NCBI GenBank assembly: GCA_017960885.1 | Contig: JAGCYI010000230.1 | Coordinates: 17,404 to 81,403 of the forward strand | DNA from: Bacteroidales bacterium | GTDB taxonomy: Bacteria > Bacteroidota > Bacteroidia > Bacteroidales > UBA3824 | Direction: 5' to 3' | Length of the DNA stretch: 64,000 bases | Part shown: positions 34,646 through 43,139 of the stretch, piece by piece | Position numbering within the stretch: position 1 is the stretch's first letter | How the letters are laid out: the number at the start of each line of letters is the position of its first letter | The notes under the pieces: model-generated | Told to the model about the DNA's origin: nothing | The model's input: only the letters and a program-made list of their open reading frames with translations | Databases searched by the model: none | Translations under genes and position numbers: made by a program

Positions 34646-35635
34646 ATGGCTGAAATTAAAGCATCTGAGGTGATGAAACTCAGAGGTATGACTGGCGCCG
34701 GAATGATGGACTGCAAAAAAGCTCTCATCGAATCTAACGGCGACTTTGATGCCGCTATCGACATTCTCAGAAAAAAAGGACAGAAAATCGCTAGCAAACG
34801 CGCTGACCGCGACGCCAAAGAAGGCTGCGTGCTCGGCGGTGTTTCTGCTGACGGCAAAAAAGCATATATCGTTTCGCTCAACTGCGAAACCGACTTCGTA
34901 GCCAAGAATGCTGACTTCGTTAAGTTTACTCAGGATATTCTTGCTGCCGCTATCGCCAACGATCCCGCCGACGCCGATGCCCTCAAAGCTGTTGCTTACG
35001 GCAAAGGCACTATCAACGACGAGATCATGAACCAGAACGGCGTTATCGGTGAGAAGATTGAGCTCGGTTTCTACGGCAAAATCTCTGGCGACCAGGCTGT
35101 AGTTTACAACCACATGGGCAACCGCCTCACAGCTGCTATCGCTTTCAACAAACCCGCCGACGCTACCGTTGCTAAAAACGTGGCTATGCAGGTTGCCGCT
35201 ATGTCGCCTATGGCTATCGACAAGGACGGCATCGATCCCGAGGTTATCAACAAGGAGCTCGAGGTTGCTAAAGAGAAAACAGTTCAGGAGCAGATTCAGA
35301 AGAAGGTTGAGGCCGCTCTCAAGAAAGTTGGCATCAATCCCGCTCACGTTGACTCTGACGACCACATCGCTTCTAACATCACCAAAGGCTGGATCACCGA
35401 GGAACAGGGCGCTCAGGCTAAGGAAATCAAGGCTAAAATCGCTGCTGAAACCGAAGTTCCCGCTCAGATGATCGAGAACATCGCCAAAGGTCGTATCAAC
35501 AAATTCTACGAGGAGAACACTCTTCTCAACCAGAAGTTTGAGCAGGATAACAAAATCACTATCCGCGAATACCTCAAACAGAGCGACAAAGACCTCACCG
35601 TTTCGGCTATGCTCCGTTTCGGTCTTGGCAACTAA
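34646..35635 (+). CDS. tsf: Elongation factor Ts
   Basis: 329 residues. It is the nucleotide exchange factor for EF-Tu. The EF-Tu-binding N-terminus is seen as SEVMKLRGMTGAGMMDCKKAL (residues 7-27, given in part), followed by the core domain with CETDFVAKNADFV near 78 and a C-terminal coiled-coil region. Length is normal for Bacteroidetes, which carry an enlarged core domain. It is strongly biased to GCT/GCC/AAG-type codons, as expected of a highly expressed gene, which also creates a 362-codon open frame on the opposite strand. Followed by a strong terminator. Confidence 0.97.
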   Translation: MAEIKASEVMKLRGMTGAGMMDCKKALIESNGDFDAAIDILRKKGQKIASKRADRDAKEGCVLGGVSADGKKAYIVSLNCETDFVAKNADFVKFTQDILAAAIANDPADADALKAVAYGKGTINDEIMNQNGVIGEKIELGFYGKISGDQAVVYNHMGNRLTAAIAFNKPADATVAKNVAMQVAAMSPMAIDKDGIDPEVINKELEVAKEKTVQEQIQKKVEAALKKVGINPAHVDSDDHIASNITKGWITEEQGAQAKEIKAKIAAETEVPAQMIENIAKGRINKFYEENTLLNQKFEQDNKITIREYLKQSDKDLTVSAMLRFGLGN

Positions 35636-35672
35636 TATTTGTTGTATATAACACGAATTTATTATAGCGTAG

Positions 35673-35704
35673 GACAGTGTGCTAAAGCACACTGTCTTTT
35701 TTTT
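35673..35704 (+). terminator. Terminator after tsf
   Basis: A perfect 10-bp stem (GACAGTGTGC, 35673-35682, with 35687-35696), a TAAA loop and an eight-T tract. Confidence 0.92.
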
Positions 35705-35711
35705 GAACAAA

Positions 35712-35792
35712 AATTAAAACGAATTTTAACGAATTAAAGCGTATTTTTTAGTGAGAATAATTCGTTTCGATTCGCTTTCATTCGTTTTAATT
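35712..35792. repeat. Inverted array of AT-rich decamers
   Basis: The left arm has three successive 10-mers: TTAAAACGAA (35714), TTTTAACGAA (35724), TTAAAGCGTA (35734). The right arm has three in reverse orientation: TTCGTTTCGA (35761), TTCGCTTTCA (35771), TTCGTTTTAA (35781). The outermost 13 bases (AATTAAAACGAAT) are a perfect inverted repeat. It sits between two terminators in a convergent intergenic region. Confidence 0.75.
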
Positions 35793-35803
35793 CATGTTTA
35801 AAA

Positions 35804-35836
35804 AAAAGAAAAACCACGGCTTGCCGTGGTTTTTCT
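35804..35836. terminator. Bidirectional terminator, tsf / C1 peptidase
   Basis: AAAACCACGGC and GCCGTGGTTTT with a two-base TT centre, an A-run on the left and a T-run on the right, so it can stop transcripts of both strands. It lies 34 bp past the stop of the minus-strand peptidase gene. Confidence 0.88.
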
Positions 35837-35869
35837 TTAAAGTGTATATCGTGAATTTATGTTTGTTCG

Positions 35870-37054
35870 CTATTTTTTGATGCCGAGTTTTTTAGCTATG
35901 TCGGCGGGGATAGCGTCTTTGTGCACCAGAAAATCCATTGTCTTGTATGCTGCAAAGGCTTTTGAAATGTACCATGTGCCTTTGTATTTGTTGTCGGTGC
36001 CCCAGCTGTTCTTTACCATGTAGTAGAGCTTGCCGTTCTGGTCTTTTGCAAGTCCGTAGATGAGCATGCCGTGGTCGTCGGTGGTCTCCCAGTTGTCGTA
36101 AGCAACTTGACGCATCTCCTGGGTGGGAGTGATTTCGGGGAGGGGTTTGGATGTAAGGTAAGCCTTTTTCTCGGTGGTGTTCATGCCTGTCCAGCGAGCC
36201 TGGTCGCTGCCGATGGTGTTTTTGTTCTTTACGTCGGGACAAACGCCGATACCGTCGCGGTTGAAGCCCTGCTCGCTAACGTCGGCACCCCAAGCCACGG
36301 TGTAACCCTTGTCGATGGCATTGTCGATAATGCGCATCATCTCGTCCATAGGAACATTGTACGATGCGTCCCAACGCCAGTTGTCGGGAATTTCGAGGAT
36401 GAATTTCTGATAGAAAGGATGATGTGTGTAAGATGTGATAGACACGTAATCGTTGAAATTCAAACCGAGCGATTCTGCGTAAGATTTAGGCGTGTATTCT
36501 TTGCCCTTGTAGGTGAATTTTTCGGGACAAACGCCAAGGTATGTGTCGTAGATGGCGGTAACAGATCTTTTCCAGTTGGGCGAAATCTTCTTGGCGTCGC
36601 TTTTGGCAATAGCCGAAACAATGCCGCCAGCCACCTTGTCCATTTCGTTGTTGTTGGGCAGCGAGTCGCCGCTGAGGTTTCCCATCGATGGCATTGCGTC
36701 TTGAGGAATAATGCCGTAGTTCTGCATGCAGAAAAGCACGTCGTAAGCGCTACCTCCCGGGCTGAACGAAACGTCGCCGTGGGTGCGTACAGCCTTGTCG
36801 GCGCGGTCTTCCATGGTTTTGTGCACTACGAATGCCTCGCTGAAATCGTATTCGCCCTTGCCGAGGCGGAGAAGTTCTGCCTCAAAAAACGACAGCGTGC
36901 TGAAGCACCAGCATGTGCCGCTCTGGTATTGGTTCTTAACTGATGTTATGGGAATAGTCTTGACGGTTGTAAATTTGAAACCCTCGTCGTTTTGGGCGAG
37001 GACGGCAGTACTTATCAAAGCGGTTGCCATAGCCGCTGCTAAGTGTTTTTTCAT
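35870..37054 (-). CDS. Exported C1 (bleomycin-hydrolase-like) cysteine peptidase
   Basis: 394 residues with a signal peptide (KKHLAAAMATALISTAVLA, then QND). The papain-fold catalytic residues are visible: Cys in QYQSGTCWCFSTLSFFEAEL near 43-62 (the second of CWC by alignment to PepC), His in DDHGMLIYGLAKD near 336, and Asn in YMVKNSWGTDN near 354. The overall match is to PepC/bleomycin hydrolase aminopeptidases, which are usually cytoplasmic; this one is predicted to be periplasmic or outer-membrane associated, as in many Bacteroidetes. It probably trims imported peptides. Single gene. Confidence 0.92.
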   Translation of the reverse strand: MKKHLAAAMATALISTAVLAQNDEGFKFTTVKTIPITSVKNQYQSGTCWCFSTLSFFEAELLRLGKGEYDFSEAFVVHKTMEDRADKAVRTHGDVSFSPGGSAYDVLFCMQNYGIIPQDAMPSMGNLSGDSLPNNNEMDKVAGGIVSAIAKSDAKKISPNWKRSVTAIYDTYLGVCPEKFTYKGKEYTPKSYAESLGLNFNDYVSITSYTHHPFYQKFILEIPDNWRWDASYNVPMDEMMRIIDNAIDKGYTVAWGADVSEQGFNRDGIGVCPDVKNKNTIGSDQARWTGMNTTEKKAYLTSKPLPEITPTQEMRQVAYDNWETTDDHGMLIYGLAKDQNGKLYYMVKNSWGTDNKYKGTWYISKAFAAYKTMDFLVHKDAIPADIAKKLGIKK

Positions 37055-37101
37055 TGTTGTAGTTTTTTTTATAATTGTCTATGATTTAGGGATATGCCTG
37101 T

Positions 37102-37359
37102 CTATTCCTCAGGTTTGCGCATTATGGCATATATCTCGAAAGCAAAGCCAAAGAGCACTACTATTGGCGCGAGAGTGATACGGCGGAAAGAGAAAATATC
37201 CTCGTTGAATACGTTTGGATCTTCGCTAGCACCGCCGGCCATCAAAATAAAGCCGAATACTATGATAATAAAACCTATGATGAGGAGCTTGTAATTGAGC
37301 TTTCCGAAGGCAAAACCGTCGTCTTTATTGGTTTCTGAATTTTTATTTTCTTGTTCCAT
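37102..37359 (-). CDS. DUF3098 membrane protein
   Basis: 85 residues. An acidic N-terminus (MEQENKNSETNKDDGFAFGK) is followed by two transmembrane helices (about 26-44, LLIIGFIIIVFGFILMAGG, and 62-80). The Phe-Gly-Lys-Xaa-Asn-Tyr segment before helix 1 and the DPNVFNEDIFSFRRI loop are the DUF3098 signature. The family is confined to Bacteroidetes and often lies beside ftsX; here it lies 13 bp after the FAD oxidoreductase gene and may be read from that operon. Function unknown. Confidence 0.9.
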   Translation of the reverse strand: MEQENKNSETNKDDGFAFGKLNYKLLIIGFIIIVFGFILMAGGASEDPNVFNEDIFSFRRITLAPIVVLFGFAFEIYAIMRKPEE

Positions 37360-37372
37360 AATGCTTTGATTA

Positions 37373-38860
37373 TTAAATATTAAACATATTAGCTGAGGGA
37401 CGTTGCCCTAGGATTTCGCCACACGAGAAAAACGATGTCATGCTTACGCCGAGAATACCGTGGAGGTTGAGGTTCTGACCTGTGAGCCAGAGGTTTGGAA
37501 TCGGAGTCTTGGGTGTGAGCAGTGTGTACATCAGTCGGTCGTAGTCTTTAGCGATGCCGAAAGCCGAACCGTTTTGTGTAGCGGTGTAGTCGCGGTAGGT
37601 TAGGGGAGTGGATGTGTAAACCGACTCTACCGCATTGGCAAAACCTTTAATATATTTGTCGGCGAGGGCGATGAGCTGCTCCGCCTTTTTTTGTTTCAGT
37701 TCGATGTATTGTTGCGGACGGTGTCCGAGAGTGGAATCTTGAAACTGTTCCACGTCGCTCCAAAGCATAGGCGTGAGCAAGTCTACGTTTTGGGCGTATC
37801 TACTTTGGTCTTCGGGAACGGCGAAGCTTACAAGAGCGCCACGTGGTTTTTCGTCGGCGGTTTGAGTGCCTTCGTCCCAAATGTCGTCGGTTTCGTGAAT
37901 GTAGATGTTGCGATTTAGGTATTCGATGGAGTTGGGTTTGAGCTTGATGTTTGCCGTAAACATTCCGAAAGTGTTTTCGAGCGACGAAATGCGTTTACGG
38001 TAAATTTTTTTGATAAACGAAGTGTTTTGAGCCAAGTTGAGGGTGGCGGCAGGGTGGATGTTTGAAATTAAGTATTTGGTTTCCACAGGTTCGCGGCCTT
38101 CGATTTCAACGGCAGAGACTCTGCCTTCGGATTCAACAAGGTTGGTAACCTTTGCGCCAGCAATTACTTGTCCGCCCATAGAGGTGATGCTCTGGGCAAG
38201 TTTTTCGGCTATCTGCATGCCACCGCCACGGATACGGTACGCACTTTGGATAAACGAGCTGTTGATCTGCGCGAAAGTGTAAAGCGGCAGGTGCTGCTTG
38301 TCTAAGTGCAGTTTTGCCGACGTACCCGAAAGCACATTCTGCAATACAGGGTCGGAAATTGTGCTTGTAAGGTATTGGTAGGCGTTTTTGGCAAAAAGAG
38401 TGTCGCCAGAGAGGTTTTGCTCGGGGTCGCGGTCGAAACTCTCAAAAATGCCTTCGCCTACGCCACGGAGAAACTTGGTGTAGGTTTTGAGCTCGTTTGC
38501 AGAGTTTGGGAAATACTCTGTCATCTTGTCGCAAAAACGGTCGTAGCCGTTGACAAACATATAAGATTTGTTGCGGTAGAAAATCTGGTCGAATCCGTCG
38601 GGGTCGAGTTTTTGCCACGGCAGATCCATCAGGTCAAAGTATTTGAAAATGCGATTGAGAGGCTGCCCCTCGTCTAATCCACCGATGTAGTGAAATCCTG
38701 TGTCGAACTTGGTGTTTTTGCGCACGAAAGTCTGGATGCATCCACCAATAAGACGGTTTTGCTCCAATACGCACACTTTCATGCCGTGTTTTGCAAGAAT
38801 GTATGCACATTGCAATCCACCGAGACCTGCGCCGATAATAACTACATCGTATTTTTCCAT
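37373..38860 (-). CDS. CrtI/retinol-saturase-like FAD oxidoreductase
   Basis: 495 residues from ATG 38860; a start 24 bp upstream would overlap the neighbouring dehydratase gene. Dinucleotide-binding motif DVVIIGAGLGGLQCAYILAK near residue 4, then GGCIQTF near 39 and a C-terminal FAD segment NLWLTGQNLNLHGILGVSMTS near 462. Relatives desaturate, saturate or isomerise polyenes such as carotenoids and retinol. It is the last biosynthetic gene of the operon starting with the ACP at 40390. It probably acts on the ACP-bound or released polyene chain (inference). Confidence 0.85.
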   Translation of the reverse strand: MEKYDVVIIGAGLGGLQCAYILAKHGMKVCVLEQNRLIGGCIQTFVRKNTKFDTGFHYIGGLDEGQPLNRIFKYFDLMDLPWQKLDPDGFDQIFYRNKSYMFVNGYDRFCDKMTEYFPNSANELKTYTKFLRGVGEGIFESFDRDPEQNLSGDTLFAKNAYQYLTSTISDPVLQNVLSGTSAKLHLDKQHLPLYTFAQINSSFIQSAYRIRGGGMQIAEKLAQSITSMGGQVIAGAKVTNLVESEGRVSAVEIEGREPVETKYLISNIHPAATLNLAQNTSFIKKIYRKRISSLENTFGMFTANIKLKPNSIEYLNRNIYIHETDDIWDEGTQTADEKPRGALVSFAVPEDQSRYAQNVDLLTPMLWSDVEQFQDSTLGHRPQQYIELKQKKAEQLIALADKYIKGFANAVESVYTSTPLTYRDYTATQNGSAFGIAKDYDRLMYTLLTPKTPIPNLWLTGQNLNLHGILGVSMTSFFSCGEILGQRPSANMFNI

Positions 38861-38870
38861 GGCGCAATTA

Positions 38871-39236
38871 TTATTTTTCGGCAACTGTGCCGCTTAGAGT
38901 CATATAAGTGGTTTCGCCGTAGAATATTGTGGCAGAAACTTTTGAAGAGTCGGCAGTGTCGGTTTGCACCTTGATGTTGAGTATTGGCGAACCTTCGGGC
39001 GTAACCATAGCAGTAAGTCTGCAACGGTCTATAGCTGTGAAAGTCAGATGTTTGGATGTTGCGTCTTCAACACATTCTTTAATCATCTGAATGTTGCATA
39101 CACCGGGTGTGATATGCCGTTCAGGGAAATGACCTTGATATACAGAATGATTTGCGTTTAGTTTTACAGTGTATACGTGGCTTCCGTCGCTTTCTGCTGT
39201 ATGGTTTTCTACGTAATAAAAATCTTTAATAAGCAT
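38871..39236 (-). CDS. Hotdog 3-hydroxyacyl-ACP dehydratase (FabZ-like)
   Basis: 121 residues, single hotdog domain. The FabA/FabZ active-site motif is present: NHSVYQGHFPERHITPGV (about 29-46), with the catalytic His in HFP. The second acidic residue usual in FabZ is probably Glu54, in the helix following the motif (QMIKECVED). It is shorter than housekeeping FabZ. It should dehydrate 3-hydroxyacyl chains on the cluster's ACP, giving trans-2 double bonds. It lies 10 bp before the FAD oxidoreductase gene and 33 bp after the thioesterase gene. Confidence 0.82.
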   Translation of the reverse strand: MLIKDFYYVENHTAESDGSHVYTVKLNANHSVYQGHFPERHITPGVCNIQMIKECVEDATSKHLTFTAIDRCRLTAMVTPEGSPILNIKVQTDTADSSKVSATIFYGETTYMTLSGTVAEK

Positions 39237-39269
39237 AATCGGCTGGTTTTAAAAGATTTGCAAAAATGG

Positions 39270-39707
39270 TTAGGAAATGTTCCAACGATTTTTCCATTCC
39301 ACAATGAAATCGGGGTTTGATAATTCAAAAACGCCGCTACGCGAAACGAACAATTGTGTTGTGTCGGCTTCGATGATCACAGCGTTGTCTTTTGGACGCG
39401 TAATAATGTATTGGAATACCAATTTGGCAGCTTTAGTAGGTACGTAAGTAATCTTAATCTTAAGAATGTCGCCTATACGTGCCGAGTTGCGGTATTTGAT
39501 GTGCATATCTACCATTGGTGCCGTGTATCCGCTGTTGAAAATATGGAGATATTCTAATCCGTATTTTTCGCCGAATGCCTCGCGGGCGTTTTCCATATAT
39601 TTAACATAGTTGCCGTGCCAAACCATTTGGATGGCGTCGAGGTCGTAAAACGGCACTGTAAAGTCGAGATTTACCGACAATTCATCGTTGATGCTGTTCT
39701 GCTCCAT
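39270..39707 (-). CDS. 4HBT/YbgC-type acyl thioesterase
   Basis: 145 residues. The hotdog thioesterase signature is seen at residues 19-39: PFYDLDAIQMVWHGNYVKYM, with catalytic Asp in DLDAIQMVWHGNY and the following central helix ENAREAFGEKYGL. The family hydrolyses acyl-CoA or acyl-ACP thioesters. In this cluster it would release or edit the polyene or fatty chain. Its start overlaps the stop of the upstream dehydratase gene by one base. Confidence 0.87.
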   Translation of the reverse strand: MEQNSINDELSVNLDFTVPFYDLDAIQMVWHGNYVKYMENAREAFGEKYGLEYLHIFNSGYTAPMVDMHIKYRNSARIGDILKIKITYVPTKAAKLVFQYIITRPKDNAVIIEADTTQLFVSRSGVFELSNPDFIVEWKNRWNIS

Positions 39708-40141
39708 TATTTATCCATAAAGATTTTCATTTTGCACACAGCCACTGTGGCGCCGTTGATTTTTGATTCGGCGTTCATAAGTGTGATGTTCATCGCCTGC
39801 GAAATTACCGACATTGAAGTTTCGATGTTGTCGCCTACCTTTGGCAGGGGTGCTTGCAAAGCGAATTTTTTGATTTCGGCGATATATCCCAATACGATAG
39901 GGCGGTGGTTGATCCAGTCGTTGTATCCAGCAAACGTGGCAGCGCTTTGTGCAATGTGCTCAATGAGCCCAGTTTCGGCGAAAACGCCGTTTTCTACAAA
40001 GATATTGCTTTCTGCCACGGTAAGCCCTGTCTCCACGTCGGTTTCCGACACGGAGAACAGTTTGTCTACCATGAGCATGGGCTCGCGCTGCGGAATAAAG
40101 GTCTTAATTCCATCGCCCGCATAAAGAACGGTTTTGGCCAT
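39707..40141 (-). CDS. ApeP-like hotdog dehydratase
   Basis: 144 residues. Hotdog domain with FIPQREPMLMVDKLFSVSET (about 15-34) and the central helix GVFAETGLIEHIAQSAATFAGY (given in two parts: GVFAETGLI, EHIAQSAATFAG). This pattern matches the ApeP/FabZ-like dehydratases of aryl polyene clusters rather than housekeeping FabZ; the HFP motif is absent and Glu/His of the helix (ETGLIEH) may serve. With the second dehydratase it gives this short operon two dehydration enzymes, as polyene clusters have. It lies 3 bp after the ACP gene. Confidence 0.8.
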   Translation of the reverse strand: MAKTVLYAGDGIKTFIPQREPMLMVDKLFSVSETDVETGLTVAESNIFVENGVFAETGLIEHIAQSAATFAGYNDWINHRPIVLGYIAEIKKFALQAPLPKVGDNIETSMSVISQAMNITLMNAESKINGATVAVCKMKIFMDK

Positions 40142-40144
40142 ATG

Positions 40145-40390
40145 TTATGCGTTGGTTTTTTCGTATACGAAATCGTAGAGGTTTTGGAATGTCTTAACCT
40201 GGGCAACACTCTGTCCTTTGATTTCTACACCGAATTCTTCTTCGATTACTGCAATCATGTCTACGAGGCTGAGGCTGTCGAGCTGAAGAGTGGCTTTGAT
40301 CTCTTTTTCGGGAGCAATTTCGGTTTCTTCTACTTCAAATTCGTTAGCGAGTACAGAGTTGATCTTTGCGATAAGTTCGTTTTTTTCCAT
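40145..40390 (-). CDS. Acyl carrier protein of the biosynthetic cluster
   Basis: 81 residues from ATG 40390; a longer frame to 40492 has a hydrophobic, non-ACP leader and is rejected. A typical acidic four-helix ACP. The phosphopantetheine site is LQLDSLSLVDMI with Ser39. It differs from housekeeping AcpP in the LDSLSLVD motif, as expected for a pathway-specific ACP. It should carry the growing chain for the ketosynthase, dehydratases and thioesterase encoded around it. First gene of its operon. Confidence 0.92.
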   Translation of the reverse strand: MEKNELIAKINSVLANEFEVEETEIAPEKEIKATLQLDSLSLVDMIAVIEEEFGVEIKGQSVAQVKTFQNLYDFVYEKTNA

Positions 40391-40505
40391 TTTTAGAGTG
40401 TTTTTTATTAATATTATAATTATTTCAAGGTGCAAAATTGATAAAAATAATTTAAGTTGGCAAAATAATTTTAAAAAAGTGTGAATTTGCACAAAAAAAA
40501 CGAGG

Positions 40506-40545
40506 CAAAAAAACGCCGCAAGTTATCAGATGATTTTGCGGCGTT
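40506..40545 (-). terminator. Terminator after CotH-family gene
   Basis: AACGCCGCAA (40512-40521) pairs with TTGCGGCGTT (40536-40545). On the minus strand it is followed by a T-run (A's at 40507-40513). It separates the CotH transcript from the ACP operon. Confidence 0.85.
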
Positions 40546-40576
40546 GAATATGTTTTTACAAGTTATCGGCAACTAC

Positions 40577-42946
40577 CTATTGGATTATTACTTTGTAAAA
40601 GTGATTGTTGATAGCTACTATAAAGATGCCTGATTTGGCGATATTTATTTCTTCGTGCGAAGAATTGGTGGTTGAATATGCTATTGTTCTGCCGTTTAGG
40701 TCAATAATTTTGTATTGGCTGTCGGGTACGGATTCGATGAATAATGTGCGCGAGTATGCCCATACTTTATCGGCTGCGGCACCCCCAGCTGTTTCGACAA
40801 CAGGAGTGGTGGTGTTTTCTTGGTCTGTATTGGATTTTGGTATGATGGAAAAAGTTTTGGTAAGTGTTCCAATGTATTTGCCTATGCCAGTAATTGTAAC
40901 TGTATACTCACCAACATTGACACAATCTCCTGGAAGGGTTACTGTGTAGTCGATTGAAGATATTAATGGCAGGTTGCTATCGGTTAGTGTAATAATGGGC
41001 GTTTCAGCTTCTCCAGAAAAAACCGCATTGTCGATAGTTAAATCGCAAAGAGTAATATCTTTTCTTTTTAGCCAAACTGCTGTGAACTCTTTGTCGCCAA
41101 GGTGGTCGTCTGAAATATTAATAGTTTCTGTAAGTCCATCTAGCCCAGTACCAATCCATCCAGCAAACATGTACCCATCCTTAGTGGGATTTGTTACAGT
41201 GAAAGGTGCAGTGCTCTTGGAAATAAAAACTTCGGGGTTGGAACTTGAGAGCGTGCCACCGTTGAGGTTGTAAGTGATTGAAAAAGAATTGTTAATAGCG
41301 TTATCTAGCCATAAAAAACGTTCATTTAGCCAATTTTTCATATAGTCAATCTCGCTTTGATATGTAGTTCTTTCTGTATATCCATCGGGGTTCGGATAAA
41401 TGTTTTTGCCCAGAATTTTCCATTTTAGAAAATTTAATTCAGCAGAAATGGCGTTGCCGTTCGCCAGAGTCTGGATTGTGTCTTCTTCAGCAAAAGTTTG
41501 CAATAATGCTTCTTTTTTGTCATTCCACCGTTTTTTTACATTCTCTACAAAAACTGGGTCGTCAAACATACGTGAAATCCACTTGGAATCTTTAATAAAG
41601 AAATCATCGCTTTTGTCGCAGTTGAATGTTCTATTGTTACCGAAAGAATGGTCAAAATCCCAATTTGGCCCCAAATATAATTTACCATTGGTAGGATTAA
41701 AACATATATAAACTGATGTATGAAATTGAGCGTCGTGATCTTTTCCAAATTCATTAACGATATACCAATCAATCACAGCGTCCTCGTCAATATATTTGCG
41801 CCAACCGTCTTCTCCTGTGAAAAAGCTTGAATATAATGCATCTTCGGCTGTTTTTACAATGTTCTTTATTACATCTTTAGCGTCTTCTTCTATTTCGTCG
41901 GGTTCTTTTAAGACCATAACAACGCCTTGTGATGTTTTCCACCAAAAATCGGCATCTTTACGAAAGTCAACTTCGAGGACAAAACCTCCGTCGTAGAGAT
42001 CTATTACACCATCACCATTTTGATCTGTATATTTGTTTGTTGCGATATTATCTTCTGTGTAATCAGAAATGTCCTGATAGTTGACCCTGCCATTCCCTAT
42101 TGATATCTTTTCACAGAAAAGATAATTGCCTAAATATTCTCCATTTACTATCCAATCGACAGATGTAAAGGAAGGATTCCATGTGGAATTGAAAATTTGA
42201 GTGCCCAAAATAGACGCATATTTGTTGCGTAAAAGGGTTTTGTCTGAATAATTAGCAACCAAGCACCATTTTTTTGAATCAGGGAGGCCAAAAAAGGATT
42301 GTTTTTTATCAAATTTCAAATTATATCCTTTTTTGGGTTCGTTCCAACTCGAATTTCCCCTTCCCTTTATTCCTTCTTTTTTTTCTCCGTTTTTTTCTTT
42401 TTTGAATGCATAATCAAAGACGTCAGTTCCTGAAACGAGTTTCATATTTCCAAAAGCATATTCGTCTTTTGTAATAGAAGATAATGGTATTTCTGTATTA
42501 ATATACAATATCGGCAATCCCGTGTGTGCAGCAGCAACCACATCTGAGTATTCGGTATTTGTTTGGTCGATGGTGGTTTCGCAAAGGTAGTAGCGTATAC
42601 CTTTTTCGGAGAATGGCTCAACGGCAAGTTCGGGTGATGATGACCAAGCGGTGGGGGACTGCTCTTTTAGGTTGTCTTTTTCAGATGATACATACCAACG
42701 GTAAAGAATGTCTGATTGGTCATGGAATTCGTGTTCTGCCATGCAGGTGAGGGTGCATGATTCGTCTTTTTGAAGGCACATATTCATGGGTTGAACCGAA
42801 AAAATCGGAATGTCTGGTTCTTCCTGTGCATTAGCTGTTGATGAATTTAAAAATGATAGGGTGATAATAAGATTAATAAGGAAGGAAGTTTTAACTTTTG
42901 TTCTTTTAAAATTACATTGTGTAAATCTTTGTATGTTTTTTTTCAT
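40577..42946 (-). CDS. CotH-family exported protein with InlB B-repeat
   Basis: 789 residues from ATG 42946; an in-frame ATG at 42994 overlaps the -7 element (42992-42999) and is rejected. Signal peptide (SFLINLIITLSFLNSSTANA, then QEE). An Ig-like region (to about 130) is followed by a CotH kinase-like domain (about 130-530) with KGRGNSSWNEPKKGYNLKF, WCLVANYSDKTLLRNKYAS, VIDWYIVNEFGKDHDAQ and GPNWDFDHSFGN, the last including the metal-binding Asp-Phe-Asp. Then come an InlB B-repeat (SITYNLNGGTLSSSNPEVF to AVWLKR), an MBG-like repeat and a C-terminal Por-type sorting-like domain (SQYKIIDLNGRTIAYS, FIVAINNHFYKVIIQ), which suggests type IX secretion. It lies between the two halves of the biosynthetic cluster but has its own promoter and terminator. 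More AT-rich than its neighbours. Confidence 0.88.
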   Translation of the reverse strand: MKKNIQRFTQCNFKRTKVKTSFLINLIITLSFLNSSTANAQEEPDIPIFSVQPMNMCLQKDESCTLTCMAEHEFHDQSDILYRWYVSSEKDNLKEQSPTAWSSSPELAVEPFSEKGIRYYLCETTIDQTNTEYSDVVAAAHTGLPILYINTEIPLSSITKDEYAFGNMKLVSGTDVFDYAFKKEKNGEKKEGIKGRGNSSWNEPKKGYNLKFDKKQSFFGLPDSKKWCLVANYSDKTLLRNKYASILGTQIFNSTWNPSFTSVDWIVNGEYLGNYLFCEKISIGNGRVNYQDISDYTEDNIATNKYTDQNGDGVIDLYDGGFVLEVDFRKDADFWWKTSQGVVMVLKEPDEIEEDAKDVIKNIVKTAEDALYSSFFTGEDGWRKYIDEDAVIDWYIVNEFGKDHDAQFHTSVYICFNPTNGKLYLGPNWDFDHSFGNNRTFNCDKSDDFFIKDSKWISRMFDDPVFVENVKKRWNDKKEALLQTFAEEDTIQTLANGNAISAELNFLKWKILGKNIYPNPDGYTERTTYQSEIDYMKNWLNERFLWLDNAINNSFSITYNLNGGTLSSSNPEVFISKSTAPFTVTNPTKDGYMFAGWIGTGLDGLTETINISDDHLGDKEFTAVWLKRKDITLCDLTIDNAVFSGEAETPIITLTDSNLPLISSIDYTVTLPGDCVNVGEYTVTITGIGKYIGTLTKTFSIIPKSNTDQENTTTPVVETAGGAAADKVWAYSRTLFIESVPDSQYKIIDLNGRTIAYSTTNSSHEEINIAKSGIFIVAINNHFYKVIIQ

Positions 42947-42991
42947 CGGCGTTAATAATTTAATGGTTATTCTTATCAAGGTTATTTGTTG

Positions 42992-42999
42992 CAAATATA
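42992..42999 (-). promoter_or_regulatory. Bacteroidetes -7 promoter element (CotH gene)
   Basis: Minus-strand TATATTTG, 46 bp before the chosen ATG at 42946. Confidence 0.6.
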
Positions 43000-43073
43000 G
43001 TTATTTTAGCAATTAGTTGCTAATTATTTGACTGGTATTGTCAATGATAATCCTACTTTTTTTATTATAGGTC

Positions 43074-43118
43074 AAAAAAAACGCCGCAGTCAACAAAACT
43101 TGACTGCGGCGTTTTTTT
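43074..43118. terminator. Bidirectional terminator, ketosynthase operon / CotH upstream
   Basis: A 14-bp perfect stem (AACGCCGCAGTCAA, 43080-43093, with 43100-43113), a 6-nt loop, an A-run before and a T-run after. It ends the minus-strand ketosynthase operon. Its outer AACGCCGCA arm is identical to that of the terminator at 40506-40545. Confidence 0.92.
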
Positions 43119-43139
43119 GAATAATAATGAATTATATGA

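Noticed and set aside
34622..35710. 362-codon open frame antisense to tsf
   Set aside because: It exists because tsf uses a narrow codon set; its protein is Ser/Val/Phe-rich noise, and tsf is certain.
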